DNA from: Fomitopsis serialis
Lineage: Eukaryota > Basidiomycota > Agaricomycetes > Polyporales > Fomitopsidaceae
Direction of reading: 5' to 3'
DNA: 64,000 nt
NCBI RefSeq assembly: GCF_022376445.1
Contig: NW_025954971.1
Span: 186,001-250,000 of the forward strand
Positions within the stretch are counted from its first letter, which is position 1. Every line of letters begins with the position of its first letter. Positions 44,900 to 57,343 of this stretch are shown one piece after another. The notes under the pieces are model-generated. The model ran no database searches. It had not been told where the DNA came from and worked only from the letters and a program-made list of their open reading frames with translations. A program made the position numbers and the translations under genes.

Positions 44900-47791
44900 G
44901 ATGTGCCCGCATTGCGTCGCCGTCGGGTCCTCGCATGGGTCTTTCCCGCAACTCCGACAGTGCCACGACGGGCCTGCGGGTTGGACTTGGGGAGGAGCGC
45001 TCGTGACTGGATGAGCATGGCTGCGGCATGATTGCCCTGCAGTGGCTATGGATACCATGACGTTCGAGACTGAGACACGGTGTACCAGAAGTAGTTCAGT
45101 ACGTAGTGTCAAGCAGTTAATGGAGACCATTGTTCTGACCTGTCTTTGACATTCTCGATTCTGACGGAATCGAACCGCGATTTCGTCCTGTGCTGATAGA
45201 CGGCGCATCCGGCGACGGCTCGGACATGAGCAGTGATGGTGAGGCTACAGGGCATGAGGCGAAGCCCATGGTGATATCAATGCTTTCAGAGCGAGTAGAT
45301 AGGCCATGAGTGCACGCATCCGAGAGCGGCGCGCTGACATAGGACTGGGACATCGTGTCTTTGGGGTGGTCGAGCTGTTCTGTGTACATGTCCCTTGTTG
45401 CGTTGTTCGATGACGAAGAGACTTGGACAGCCGTAGGATCCGGCAGTCGCGCTGAAGAACTGATAGACGGAACATCCGAATCCAGGTCCGTTTCTGTGAT
45501 GTAGCTGATGACGCTATCAGGTCGCTCGTGAATCGCCCGCGCGTTGACATCGGTAGATCGCTCGTTAGCACTGCAAAAACAGTCAGCCATCGCGAGGATA
45601 GGTAATGTTTCGCGTAAAAGCTCACTGGATGTAATCGTACGTGTCGGAGGAAGACTCCTCTTCGCGCTCGTCAGCATCTTCACACTGCACGGCTGTGTTC
45701 GAAGGGTGCGGTCGAGCCTGTTGTGCAAATAAGACGCCCGCCTCCGAACTGGCCCGGGTGGACGAGGAGTCGACTGGTATGACCGATCCTGTATCGGTCT
45801 CAAGCTGTGAATACTGACCATCAATAGATGACCTATGACGATAGGACTGCACTGACGTTAAACTTAGCCGGATGCCCTCGTTCGAGCATTGCCTGAGTCA
45901 GATTACCAGAATTGCGACCGGTCTCGCTAGACAGCCCCGCGTTGTCCGCTGCCTGAAGATCATGTATGACAGTCGCCGGGATCGCAGTGCGCATAGCCGG
46001 AGCATTAGCAGGGAGTTGAGATTCGGCCGTTGCTAAGGAAACGATCTGCATGAGTAACACGAACACGTAGCAGCTCAGAGAGACTTGAATGTCCTCACAT
46101 CCCTGCAAACAGTCTCCTCCAAGGACAACCTTCGGCTGCGATGCAGCATGCGTTGTCTGAAGTCCAAATGCAGCGACACACTCGATCAGCAGTCGATGTC
46201 ACATGGTCGAAACCTGTTATTACTCACCGGGGATGGGGAAAGCGGGAGGAGTGGGGGCCGCAACTTGGAGGACGGATGTATGGCCACCATATGCTGTAGG
46301 ACAGAATGTCAATGAAAGCCTGCTACGGTAGTTCAGTCATCGTACGCTAACGTAGCCCTCATATACCAGGAAGCCCTTTTGACAGAGGATGCAACGCGGG
46401 TGCAAAGGCGTCTCAAGATTGTGCTCCTTGAGCGCTAGCTCGGTTGCGAAACCTAAGTTGCAGTGGTCGCAACGATGCAATTCCACTTTCTTCTGTTGGT
46501 CTTCTCTTGGAGAGCGCGAATCCACATTGTTCTGCAGGCAGCCAAAATTTCAGGCCTTGTTAGCACAGTAGATATCCGACAAATATGGTATTGACGCCCC
46601 TACCTTTATGGCTGGTTCTGCCGGCATCTCCGGAGAGTCATGCACTGCGACCAGATGCTACATAGATGAGCACGAATAAGTGTTCATGGACATTACAAGG
46701 CTTCAAGGTTGCCACATACCTCAAGGTAGTCCGCGTTCCGTGGAAATGCTTGCTTGCACTTCATGCACCGAGGAGGTGCCGCGGGAAAGCACTCGAAGAG
46801 ATGTCGATGCAGATCTGGTTTTGTCGGATACCAGCGGTCGCATCGCAGACAACATTGGTCAGAGTGGGCGGATATTTGGTGCTACGCGGCAGTCAGCTGG
46901 GGTCACTGGAACGATATATAACCAGCTCACTTCAAGCAGTGCAGGAGCATCCTTGAATGCGGCTCCACAATCGGAGCACTCTGGGTGACATGAAGATGCC
47001 TTGTAGTGTGCGGCTGCCCTATCGAGTTCGACGATTACTCCGCAACTACAGAAGATGCAACCATGTACGGCTTGAAGATGCTGTCAACGAGGTGAGCTCG
47101 ACAGTCCGAACGATGATTGCGCTGTGACTCACCCGGGAAAGTTCGCCCTTATCATGAAAGGAATCTTCGCACCTAGCACATGAGGGATGCACCGGAGACG
47201 TCTTGTAGTGTGTGCTGGCCTCGTCTTCCGAGCTGAATGTGAGATTGCATATCAAACATCTGTGCTGAATAGCTGGGCCACCGTGCGCGGGAGTGGTCGT
47301 AGGAGAGGTCACAGACACTGATACGGTGGCACTCGCTGACGACGGTGAGCATTGGATGCCCTCCGCAACCTGGACGGGGTCGACGAGAAGTCCCGTGGAC
47401 ATTTGAATGCGACTACTAGCGAGTGGCTGGTCCGGGACATCCTAGAGTTGAAACCCAGTGAACAGTCCAATGAGAATTGAGACTACTGTTATTGGTATTG
47501 CTCGCATTCACCGGTATACTATGTGGCAGCGACCCCAAGGAGAGCTGCGGTTTTGACTGGGGCGTTGAATGAACCTTCGCCGTGTGCTGACAAGGAGGCC
47601 ATAACGCATAAGAGTCCAACTATCAGTATCACAAAGCGTAGTGACATACCTTCTTGTAGTGCTTGGCACTAGGAAACCCCATGTTACAGATAGTGCAACA
47701 CGGGTGCGAGGGTGTTACGAGGCTATGTTGACGCAGTGCCTTCAACTTGCTGAATCCTATATTACAGAGTTCGCAGCGCCATCCCGGCTGT

Positions 47792-47845
47792 TTCTTCTCC
47801 TTCTTCTCCTTCTTCTCCTTCTTCTCCTTCTTCCCCTTCTTCCCC
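47792..47845 (-). repeat. 9 bp tandem repeat encoding a Lys/Glu-rich run in gene C
   Basis: Six units of TTCTTCTCC (last two TTCTTCCCC) on the plus strand encode a KKGKKEKKEKKEKK-type run on the minus strand just before finger CELCNIGF. It may act as a nuclear localisation signal. Confidence 0.9.
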
Positions 47846-48312
47846 TTCGGAGCTTGGATACGCGGGATATCCTGTGATGTCCTCGTGAGCAACTGTGTCC
47901 CACAAACACAGGAAGATATCAGATATACCTTCGGTGGTTGAAAATGCTCTTCAAGTACAGGCTGACCCATTCTGGTCATGCCAGGGGAGGTCAAAGGACA
48001 ATTTTCATAATGCTGCTGCCCCTGCGCCCGACTGAACAGTCGGTAGCATTGCTTGCAACCGTTGAACCAATGAACCAAGATCATGTGCTGGCCGAATCTA
48101 CCGTCTCAGAATAGCCATTTAACGACAGGGATCACATAACTCACCTTGTCCTGCGCTAGCTGGTCCTTAAATCCGACATTGCATAGCCCACATTTGGGGT
48201 GAACCATGAAACTTGAACGCAAGTAGTGCACGCGTAGATCCCTCTCATATGTGAACCACACCTCACACAACTCGCACTCCACGCCATTCCCCTTCATTTG
48301 CTGGATCCCCAA

Positions 48313-49173
48313 GCCCCCGATCTCGGACGGGCAGGAGGATGGTATGTCTTGATATGATGACGAGGGACGCAGCGGGCCGATCGCTGTCGGTGAGCGCAGC
48401 GGTCACCGTTACCGATGATTTAGGGAACACTGAGCCGTCGCGACAATTGCAGTCATGCACCCGATATGCGACGGGGACAATCGTGCTTACCTTCGCTTGA
48501 TGTGGACACGGATGCGACAGAGCCAGCCTTCAGTTGAGCAGGAGCGTTGGAGATGACAGTAGACTGTAAAGTAGAAGTCGTGTAAGTAGTACTTGAGTAC
48601 CGGGCAGCGTCTGATAAGGCGTCGCAAGCCTACATCCCACGTGTATCGAATTCGGGCATGCGGCTCGACACGACGACAGCCATGAGTAATACACAGGCTT
48701 CTGTACGTACAGATATGTAGGCTTCCCCAGTCTGTACTCGTGGGATAGGCGCCATGAACAGTGAACAATGCGAAGGTATACCACCAAGCACTGCGGACGC
48801 ACCTTCATATTTGTCATACTCCGCAGCTGTGTTCAAGACCGCGAAGAGGATATTGAAAGTCATCATAGTTTAGACATTGATTCAACCTGAACAACAGAAA
48901 CAAATGCAGCTCCATCGGATGACGTCGGGATGCTTGCATGAATACTGACTTACAGCGTGAGTGCCTTCTCGCTGTTCGGCAACTTACCTTGCTTCCATGT
49001 ACGCGGATATACGCGACTGTTCTGCGGGACAACTCGAGGAAATAGAGTTCCCAGTAAGTGCGCAACTTCCTCACTTGTCCAAGTATTCGACCTCGTCGTA
49101 TGTAGACATACTTGAACAGCGCGACACTTGCTGTTGTTTCGCATCGCTCGCCTCGTATGTTGCTGCATCACAA
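48313..49173. other. Intergenic region between HPM1 and gene C
   Basis: Some 860 bp, probably with the promoter and first exon(s) of gene C on the minus strand. An Ala/Ser/Thr-rich open frame around 48360-48460 could be part of the gene C leader, but I could not fix its splice sites. Confidence 0.4.
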
Positions 49174-50842
49174 TCACCATAACACGCGCATCACGATCCT
49201 TTTGACACCTTCCGTGAACTCCCAGACCGTCTCGACCTTCGCCCTCGCCGAAACCTCCTGGGAATACGACGACGCCACGCCTGTGCCAGTGGCTCGACTG
49301 TACTGCTCGACAGCCTTGACAAACTCCGCCACGCCACCGCCAACACCGAAGTACACGCGCTTCGCCGCGACCAGACACAAGTACGGCACTGCGTCCGCGC
49401 CCTCGCCCACGTCAGCTCCGTCGCGTATCGCCATCCGCGCTGTCTCCTCCTCCAGGCCTCCCGCACGCTCCCGGGCACACGCCTCGCGCATCACGCGGAC
49501 GAGCGCAGGCAGGCTCTCTGGGCGGTAGATCGTCTCGGAGGTGAGCACGACGTCGAAGGGGCCGCCTGCGCGCTCGACGTCGAAGGCCTCCCAGGATCCG
49601 CAGAAGAAGCGGATGCTGATGCGGTGCTCCTCGAGGGACGCGAGGAATGCGGCGATGAGCTGTGGAGAGAAGGGGAGCGAGCCGGGCTCGGTCGGGTCCG
49701 CGGGCGGGAGGGGCTCTTCTTCTACCTCCGGGTCGGTGGTGGATGGCTGGAACGAGGCGCGGAAGCGGAGGGATGCGGGGGACATGTCTGGAGAAAGAAT
49801 GAGTGCCGTGTTGACTGCGTGAGATGAGATCGACCGAGGCACGCTGCACTAGCGACCCGCTGGCAGATGCGAGTCGCATCGCACGCAAACGCTTTACATC
49901 CGACGTGTTTCTCTTCTGGAGACATCTCATTGCGCGATTCCTCGTAGATGAAGGCGCATATATCCCACTATATGCCCCATACGAGCACATTGTAGAGTCT
50001 CGGGTACGGAATGAACACTCACACCATGTAAGGATCACATTGGGCAGGGTCACCAATCGGAGTACGAGTTCATTGTAATCTTGCAGAACGACCGAGGTTT
50101 CTTGAGCGTTATCCACTGGAGGCGGGGCAGAAAGGAGTTGATGCAGGACGTAAAGCGAGGGGACAGCCGTTCCACAACCAAGCTGAACGAACGGCCCGGG
50201 TTAGCGACGAATGTCAGAAGCAGGTTGTCAAGGCACGGGGGAAGGGCACGGGCGGACACGACCATGTCAGTTGGCGTCGAGTTTCAGTACGCGAGAGACA
50301 CACCTCTAGTATCTTCTTTTCTCTGAGTCTGCCGCCAGGGTCGTCTCCGAGTCTCTCGTGCAAGCATTCCGCCAAATCGATCGAGCATTCCCAGGTTTTC
50401 AACCCACCCTCGTAGATTCCAGGCACGAGGTCGGAGGGCGCGTCGAGGAACCCCAAAGCATCCTCGCTCGGGCTCTCCACGCCTGCTTGTGCGGAATCGT
50501 CGGGCTCCGACGATATGAGCTGAAAGCGAGCATCGAAGAGGTCTCGCCGCGCGAGAGTGAGACTGTCAGCGTTACGCGAGGACGTGCGGATGCTCAAGGG
50601 AGAAAAGCTGATGGATGGTGGATGGTTCGAGAGCTAGTGCTTGTGTGGTTCAGATACGCTGCATACGGAGCGTCGGACTGTGTTTTACTCACAAGATCTT
50701 CAATGGAGTGTTCTGCGCTCTCCTTCACCGCTGCCTGCGACGCAGAACCGGATTCTACTACGTCCTGCGAGGTTCCGGGAGTGTCGTGTTGCAGGTCTCC
50801 TTGTTCTTCCGCATCGTCGATGTCAAAATCGAATCTGAACAT
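49174..50842 (-). CDS. HPM1: Protein-histidine methyltransferase, HPM1/METTL18 family
   Basis: HPM1 is a SAM-dependent enzyme that methylates a histidine in ribosomal protein uL3 (Rpl3) in yeast and human. Exon 1 starts at the ATG at 50840-50842 (MFRFDFDIDDAEEQGDLQH). Exon 2 has RDLFDARFQLISSE, then DLVPGIYEGGLKTWECSIDL. After an intron comes SAM motif I (LGCGTAVPSLYVLHQLLSA), VVLQDYNELVLRLVTLPNVI, an intron of about 235 bp, and MSPASLRFRASFQPSTTD. The end part has IRFFCGSWEAF, FDVVLTSETIYRPESLPALV and KRVYFGVGGGVAEFV, stopping at 49174-49176. All family motifs are present and the frame is open. The long intron is unusual against the 50-60 bp introns nearby. A decayed fragment of the same gene lies at 25.3-25.8 kb. 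Confidence 0.9.
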
Positions 50843-51300
50843 GATGAGGAGAGACTAGAACTACCGTCAGTATCGGTGATATGTACAGGCTTACAGCGTT
50901 CGAACTTCGTCCAAACCGAATACCGAGCTTGAGCGCTTATCCTTACTCGGCATCTGCCGCAGCCACCGTGCCTCCCTCACCGCGCGCTGAGCGCTACTTA
51001 CGGTGGTACTCTCTGGTGTCTTGCTCTCGTCGCCATCATATTCGCCGTACTGTGCGGCGGCGTCGACATCCTTGGATTGTCATATACTTCGCATTGCGTG
51101 TCAGGACGACTTAATCTGCGGGAACACGACTCTTCAAGCCGACGAGATGCCCCGTCGACTCGTCAGCGTCACACGTTGTGGTCAGTGGTTTGGCTGCGAA
51201 GTCGAAGCGACGATGTCACGCCCAGCCGCTCGCAGACAGTGGGGATATAAGGCCGACGACCGAGCACACTAAGTACTGCCCACTACTCTGATCAGCGGTT
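50843..51300. promoter_or_regulatory. Divergent promoter between HPM1 and gene D
   Basis: About 460 bp. A TATA-like box (GATATAAG, 51244-51251) lies about 50 bp before the ATG of gene D. The stretch 51120-51250 resembles the region upstream of gene B. Confidence 0.6.
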
Positions 51301-54237
51301 ATGTCTGGGACGTTCACTTGTCTCGACTGTGGCAAAAGCTTCCGCGATGCCAGCGGTTTGGGGAGCCATAGCAAATCGAAGAAACACGGCTGGATTCAAG
51401 TCGACGTGTCGTCGTGGATTTCGAGCATCGCGACGGCTCCTGCCTCAATGACCGCTGCCGTACCAGCGGCAGCGACAGATGGAATACCAGCAAGTGCCGC
51501 TACAGCAGCATCTGCCTCTGGTCCTGCGACTACCTCTGCGCCTGGTGGCTCGGAGTATAAATGCATGATGTGCGATCTGACCTTCGGGTCGGACAGTGAG
51601 ATTAGTACGCACTACAAGAGATCTCCTCTCCATCCAATATGCGGAAGATGCGGAAAACCGTTCTATGATAAGAGTGAATTTGCTCGGGTGAGTCACAACG
51701 CGGTCACCGCTCGTTTGGACGAACGATTGACTTCGTCTATAGCACCTTCGTGCTGCGCATGCGTATGACACATGTGTCTGCGGAGTGACCATAGGACTCG
51801 ATGACGCGTCCGCACACTACAAAAAGTCCCTGTGGCATCCCAAGTGCGTCAGTTGCGGGTACGCTTTCAAGGATGCTGTCGCGCTGGTTTCGGTGAGCGG
51901 GGTATACACTATCCCTGTCATCCAAGCTGATCGCTCTAAAGCATCAAAAAACCTCTCACTATGATCAATATTGTCTCCGCTGCGATCTCTGGTTCCAGAC
52001 GAAGCCAGATTTGCATCGGCATTTCTTCCTGTGCTTCGCACACCCTCGTTGCGTCGAGTGCAAGGAAGGTTTCACGGGTCATGCAGAGTACTTTCAGGTC
52101 TGTGGCAACCTCAGAAATTCAAATGTCTCGCTTCTGGACTGATTCGTCCTGGTTCAGCATATGGCTATGATACATCAACCGAAGGTCACGGCCAACACAC
52201 CAGTCAAGGTGGTGCCATTACCCAACATATCAGTCAAGAAGGTGGAGCTATTACTCGATGCGAAGTTAAGAGCATGTGCATTGACGGGACCATGCTTGTA
52301 GGTTGTGACGGTTTCCCAGCTTCCTCCTCAAAAGCCCGCAACGTGTCGCTGCGACCACTGTGACATGGGCTTTACGAATGTGAGAATGCTCAGGAAACAC
52401 AACCGCGAGACGCCTCTGCACCCGTGCTGTATACTGTGCGATACAGCTTTCAAAACGTACGAGAAATATGAGAACGTTGGTCAATCTCGCCTCTGTCGTG
52501 ACCCGTTCGCTCACATTGCAATCCATCACACAGCATATGATAAAAAAACATCCAGAGGTCGAGTTGCTGCCCAAGCTTGCTCCGCGTTCACTACCGCAGG
52601 TAGGCGACCAGTCATGACCCATCGTATGTCATCGCCACTGATCAAGTACTTCGTTCGGAACTCTAGGCCGTACAGGCTGGTCCATCGACCGACGTCCAAC
52701 AATCAGAGCCGCTAGGCGAGTCCCCGAAACTCCCGGAGAGGGATTACCATTTCTAATGATTGGCTGCTAGTCTCGTGTCCCGGCCCACAGACAACGGGAC
52801 CGGACGTGTCTGCATCGAACTGCGCGACAGCTACAGCGGTGCCCGAAATAGTCGACGGAGGTGACCGTCCAGTGGAGTGTGAGTAACGCTGAGCTGCACT
52901 AGTTATTTGTCACTTACGTAGGTCATCTTCTCAGCATCGGTGAAACCCCAGGTGCTATCCGAAGCTCCGATTAGAGATGCTGAGGCCACCGCGAGTGTGG
53001 TCTATGATCTTCCGGCAGCGGACAATGCGGGGCCGTCTGGCGAGCCCGGCCAGGATGCTGGCACGTTGACTCAAACAATGTTCGAACAAGAGCATCCCGT
53101 CCAGACGCCTGAGGTTAATGTCAGTGCTGTCTTGTAGCGTTGGGCGAATTGCCTACTGACGGGCAGTATGTATACAGCTTGGGAGCGATACGGGATCAGT
53201 CATATCATTCGACTACCTCTCCTCTACCAGTTCGGAATCGGACGCCTTATTTGCACAAGCTCGGGCTTTACCACACCCTTCGAACACAGCCGTGCAATGC
53301 GAAAATGCTGACGAGCGCGAAGATGAGGCTTCCTCCGACTTGTACGATTACATCCAGTGAGCTTTTACGCGAACTACTACCTATCCTCGCGATAACTGAC
53401 CCCTCTTGCAGTGCTGACGAGCGATCGACCGATGTCAACGCGGGAGCGATTTACGAGCGACCTGACAGCGTCATCAGCTACGTTACAGAGACAGACCTAA
53501 ATTCGGCTGTCCTGTCCGCCAGTTCCTCAGCGCGACCATCGGACTCCACTGCCACGCAGGCCTCTTCGTCGACCAAGGCAGTAAGAGACATGGACGCGGA
53601 ACAGCTTGACTATCCCAAGGACACGATGTCCGAGTCTTACGTCAGCGCGCCGCTCTCGGATGCATGCACCCGTGGCCTGTCTATTCGCCCTGGAAGCATT
53701 GACATTAGCATGGAATCTGCTTCTTGTCCCGCAACCTCGCCATCGCTGATCGCGTCTGACACATCGGCGGATGCGCTGCCCGTCAGCACAGGACGAACCC
53801 GAGGCTCGACTTCGTCACGTTCTGAAGTGTCGGAGGACGGTAAGAGCCACGGTCCTCATGAGCTGCTTCGTGCTACATACTGACTACTTCTGTGCCGTTC
53901 CGTCTCAGTCACGAGCATCATAGTGTCCGTAGCAACGAGCACGAGTAGCCCAACTCCTGCTCCTTCGGAGCCAGTCGCGAGCGCTCTCCCTCAAGGAAGG
54001 TCCGCAGCCTCTGGCCCGTCCTGGCACTGTCGGAGTTGCGGAAAGGACCCGTGCGAAGATCCGACGGCGACACAATGTGGGCACATCTTCTGCCATAGGT
54101 ACGTCGAGGCTCCAATACGACTGCGGTCGGTGCGCTGATTCGCCTGTATAAGTAGCTGTATTGTGAAGGAGATCGCAGAGAAGCTGCAATGCCCGGTCTG
54201 CCACAAGCTCTTCCTTTTGAGGCTTCACGCGGAATGA
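51301..54237 (+). CDS. Gene D: multi-C2H2 and RING protein (putative E3 ubiquitin ligase)
   Basis: The start MSGTFTCLDCGKSFRD is nearly identical to gene B, and the exon order is the same. Exons carry CMMCDLTFGSDSEISTHYK, LHPICGRC, TCVCGVTIG, WHPKCVSCGYAF, YCLRCDLWFQTKPDLHRHF, HPRCVECKEGF, CRCDHCDMGFTNVRMLRKHN and LHPCCILC. The linker has GSDTGSVISFDYLSSTSSES, ERPDSVISYVT and SDACTRGLSIRPGSI. The RING is WHCRSC, TQCGHIFCH, a phase-2 intron, CIVKEIAEKLQCPVC, then LFLLRLHAE and the TGA at 54235-54237. No frame break was found and all RING ligands are present, so this is the best candidate for a functional member. A perfect hairpin lies in the likely 3' UTR. Confidence 0.82.
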
Positions 54238-54309
54238 GTCTCTCTTGTTGGAAGGCCGCATGCATCGTACGCTTTGTCTTGTTCTTGTCGATCCCCGTCT
54301 GTCTTGTAT

Positions 54310-54334
54310 CAGGATACTCTTGCAGAGTATCCTG
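54310..54334. repeat. Perfect 11 bp inverted repeat downstream of gene D
   Basis: CAGGATACTCT and AGAGTATCCTG are separated by TGC, 73 bp after the stop codon of gene D. It may fold in the 3' UTR. Confidence 0.8.
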
Positions 54335-54726
54335 GTAGTTGTCAGTGTATGGTTGTCCTACTCGACTCATTACGCAACATTGGATTGTGTAAGCCCGAAG
54401 TCCGAAGTGCTTGTTGTTCACTTGTATTTTGCCCCCGTAAAACGATCTGTTACGTTCTCCGTTATTTCGATCTGTCGCCCCCAAGATGGGCAAATGTGGT
54501 GACCGCGAGTTGAGACCGAGACCCGATGAATTTACTCATATGTACCAGTCCTTCACAGTTATCGAGCCAGACGCCCATAACTCGAAGTTCCGATCCAACG
54601 TGAACCGGAGCAACTGCCCCAATATCGCCACTGTCCTCGAGGACGCCACGCACAACGTGTGCGTTTATCCTCCATCCTGGGTAGACAACCCTCTCGTTCC
54701 CATTGACGATCATTGCTCTGCTTACT
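54335..54726. other. Intergenic region between genes D and E
   Basis: About 390 bp. The promoter of gene E is expected here. No motif was fixed. Confidence 0.4.
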
Positions 54727-57343
54727 ATGCCTGGTCCAGGACGAGTCGGCTGTTCTGACTGTACTAAAAGCTTTGCAAGCGTGTCTGCTCTGCGAAGTCA
54801 TTGCTTGTCGAAAGGCCATCGTGACCATCAGCTGCAGTATCCTTGTAGTTTCTGCGGCAACAGCTATGCAACTCGTGAAGCCTTGAAAAAACATTCGTCC
54901 AAAGCCATTGGGCATGCCGGTGGCCAGTTCGCCCCGAAACCAAACACAAAGTGGGCTCGCAGGACCATCATATCCATTCCTGCTCCAGGAATTGCCATAG
55001 TGATGGCATCCTCGAGCGGAATTGAGACCGTCATGCCAGACGCTGCAGATATGACACCTCGCAAATGTGTAGTGTGCGACTTGACCTTCTTCTCGAACGA
55101 CAAGATCAATGCGCACTACAAGGCATCCCCCGTACACCCGTCATGTGGAAGGTGCGGGAAGTACTTGCAGGATAGAGCAGAACTCTCCCGAGTGCATAAG
55201 ATTCGATTATCTTTCCCAATACAGGCGGCTGACGTCCTCCTCAGCATCTCCAAGCTGTTCACAACGCTGATATCTGCGTATGTGGACTGGTTATCAACCT
55301 TGACGACCTGTCAACGCACTACAAGTCATCGGCGAGCCACCCGAGGTGCTCTTACTGTGGTCAGGCATTCAAGAACGGTGCCGTGCTACTCGAGGTGAGC
55401 TTCAAGGCATTACGTGCCGTTGCACTGATCTAAACTCAGGCTGACCCCTCGGTCGTTCGATAGCACAAAAGATCCGTCTACGCCAACCGATATTGTCCTC
55501 AATGTGACCACGTGTTTTCGACAAGTACCATTCTACAGCAACATTACTTCGAAAGCCCTACACATGCTCGTTGCCTTGTCTGCAAGAAAGGCTTTGCCGG
55601 GAACGAGGAGTATCTTGAGGTCTGTGATCATTCGAATTGCCATAGCCACTGACTAATCCCCGCTAATCCAGCATCTGGCTGCGGTACATGACCAGCCAAC
55701 GACAACGGATGAACACGCCACGAAGGCAAGCCCACCACCTGAAGCGGGACTTGTATATGTGTGCTAATGAGACAAATATGATGATCGCAGAGTGCGACCG
55801 CCTCGCAGCCTGTCGAGAGTTTCGACCGCGAGAAGGAGCCGAAGATCGAGCGCTGTCATTTTTGCGACATCACCTTCGCGACGAGGTCAGAACTCAGGAG
55901 CCACAACCTCAAAACACCTTCGCATCCGCGTTGCACCCTTTGCGAAATGGGATTCGTCTCAGCTCGTGTCTACAAAATGGTTCGTTGAGCTCGCCACATT
56001 ATAACACAGTCTCTGACACGTCCATTTACTACTATAGCATATGAAACGCAGACATCCACCTATTGGGTTATCGCCCAAGCACTTTCTGGATCTCCCACCG
56101 ATTACTGTAAGTCTTCATCGTCAGTACTAATCAAGGGGTTTATCATGACGGAGAAATATGTAGAATGCGCCCAGAATGGCGAAGACCGGTTCGCTAGACA
56201 AATCTCCAGAATCCCCTGAATACAGAGGCCGCAGTGATGATATGACATTGGTGGAGACCACGGAAGTCGACACCTCTGGTGCAGACATCAACACGGCAGG
56301 GACTCCGAAGCCTGAAGGCGTCGACAACGATGACCTTGTTGCTGCACGTAAGTATCTCTATAACCTGTACTCGCTACGAATCTTCATTGCTAACATGTGT
56401 CATTTTCTAAGCACCGACCGACGATCAACCTGTCATTCAGGCTCCTTGGCCCGGAAATGTCAAGTCAGAGGTCATCGAGTGAGCCTTTCCTTCAATGGTT
56501 TACCAATATGCAGTCAACTGACGATCCGTCGTCGCAGTACTATGGAGCAATTGTCTGATATGAATGAGCGACCCGAGAGTGTGATCAGCTATATCACAGC
56601 ACCCGACTCAATCCCGGATGCACGTCCTGTCAATCCTTCGTCCCCTCCACCGGATTCCATTGTCGTGCGACTGTCTTCAACTCCTTCCAGCGAGGATATC
56701 ATTCCAGCTCCGGACACAGCAAGCACCGCTGAGCAAGATGAACAGGATCTTCTCGACGACACTAGGCACACGTCGCCTGGATGTTATCTGAGTGCACCGG
56801 CCTCGAACGCTTGTACGCTAACTCGATCCACTCGTCCTCCAAGCACCATCATCACTGCGGATGCTGGCTCACAACGTGCTGCTTCCCCGACATCCGTCAT
56901 CCCCGGTGCGTCGGGCGAACCTCACGCCAGCGTAGAACACAACTCGGCCTCGAGTCCAGCGAGGATGCCAGAAGGTACGGACAATACATTTCTATTGCAA
57001 CCGATCTGCGCAGCACCGACCATGACGACGCCTACAGCTACCGCCACTGGGCAGACAGTCCCTCTTCCTTCCATAGCGGCGTCAAGCACCGCGCATCAAG
57101 GGAGGCCTCGAGTTACAGGCCCGTCGTGGTGTTGTCGTAGCTGCGGCAAGGACCCGTGCGACGAGCCAACGGCAACGCAGTGTGGGCACATCTTCTGCCG
57201 CAGGTGCGTTGTAAATTTCAGGATGGTTCTCACCACGTTAATACGCTCGGACATGTAGCTGTATTGTGAAGGAGATCGCGGAAACGGGGCAATGCCCCGT
57301 TTGCTACCGTACCTTCTTGCTGAAGCTGCTCGCGACAAGATGA
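54727..57343 (+). CDS. Gene E: multi-C2H2 and RING protein (putative E3 ubiquitin ligase)
   Basis: The start MPGPGRVGCSDCTKSF (an in-frame ATG at 54703 is an alternative) opens a classic finger, then CSFCGNSYATREALKKH, CVVCDLTFFSNDKINAHYK, VHPSCGRC, DICVCGLVINLDDLSTHYK, HPRCSYCGQAF, YCPQCDHVFSTSTILQQHY, HARCLVCKKGF, CHFCDITFATRSELRSHN and HPRCTLCEMGF. The linker has NERPESVISYIT and SNACTLTRSTRPPS. The RING is WCCRSC, TQCGHIFCR, a phase-2 intron, CIVKEIAETGQCPVC, then TFLLKLLATR and the TGA at 57341-57343. It differs from B and D by two canonical fingers at the N-terminus and a tail of KLLATR. No break was seen in the exons I could follow. Cellular role is unknown; a nuclear or cytosolic ligase is inferred. 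Confidence 0.8.

Larger units (their letters stand above)
41587..48312 (-). pseudogene. Gene C: multi-C2H2 and RING gene disrupted by E3
   Basis: Reading on the minus strand from about 48300: CELCEVWFTYERDLRVHYL, HPKCGLC, NGCKQCYRLF, a Lys-rich run, CELCNIGFSKLKALRQH, HPCCTICNMGF, HRCLICNLTFSSEDEASTHY, HPSCARC, CIFCSCGVIV, HPECSDCGAAF, CLRCDRWYPTKPDLHRHLF and HRCDHCNLGFATELALKEHN. Then comes the linker with LETDTGSVIPVDSSST, ERPDSVISYIT and SDACTHGLSTRSESI. The RING starts WHCRSC...TQCGHI and is cut at 44900 by element E3, which adds HQEKTLP and a stop. The other RING half lies beyond E3 (FCH; CIVKEIAEKMQCPVC; LFLLRLHA; stop at 41587-41589). Apart from E3 the gene is open. The 5' end beyond 48297 (first ATG) is unresolved. 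It may still make a protein with fingers but no RING. Confidence 0.75.

Noticed and set aside
51941..51970. CATCAAAAAACCTCTC in gene D as another element end
   Set aside because: It resembles the E2 end but has CATCA-AAA instead of CATCAGG, has no partner end, and lies at a finger exon border shared with gene B.
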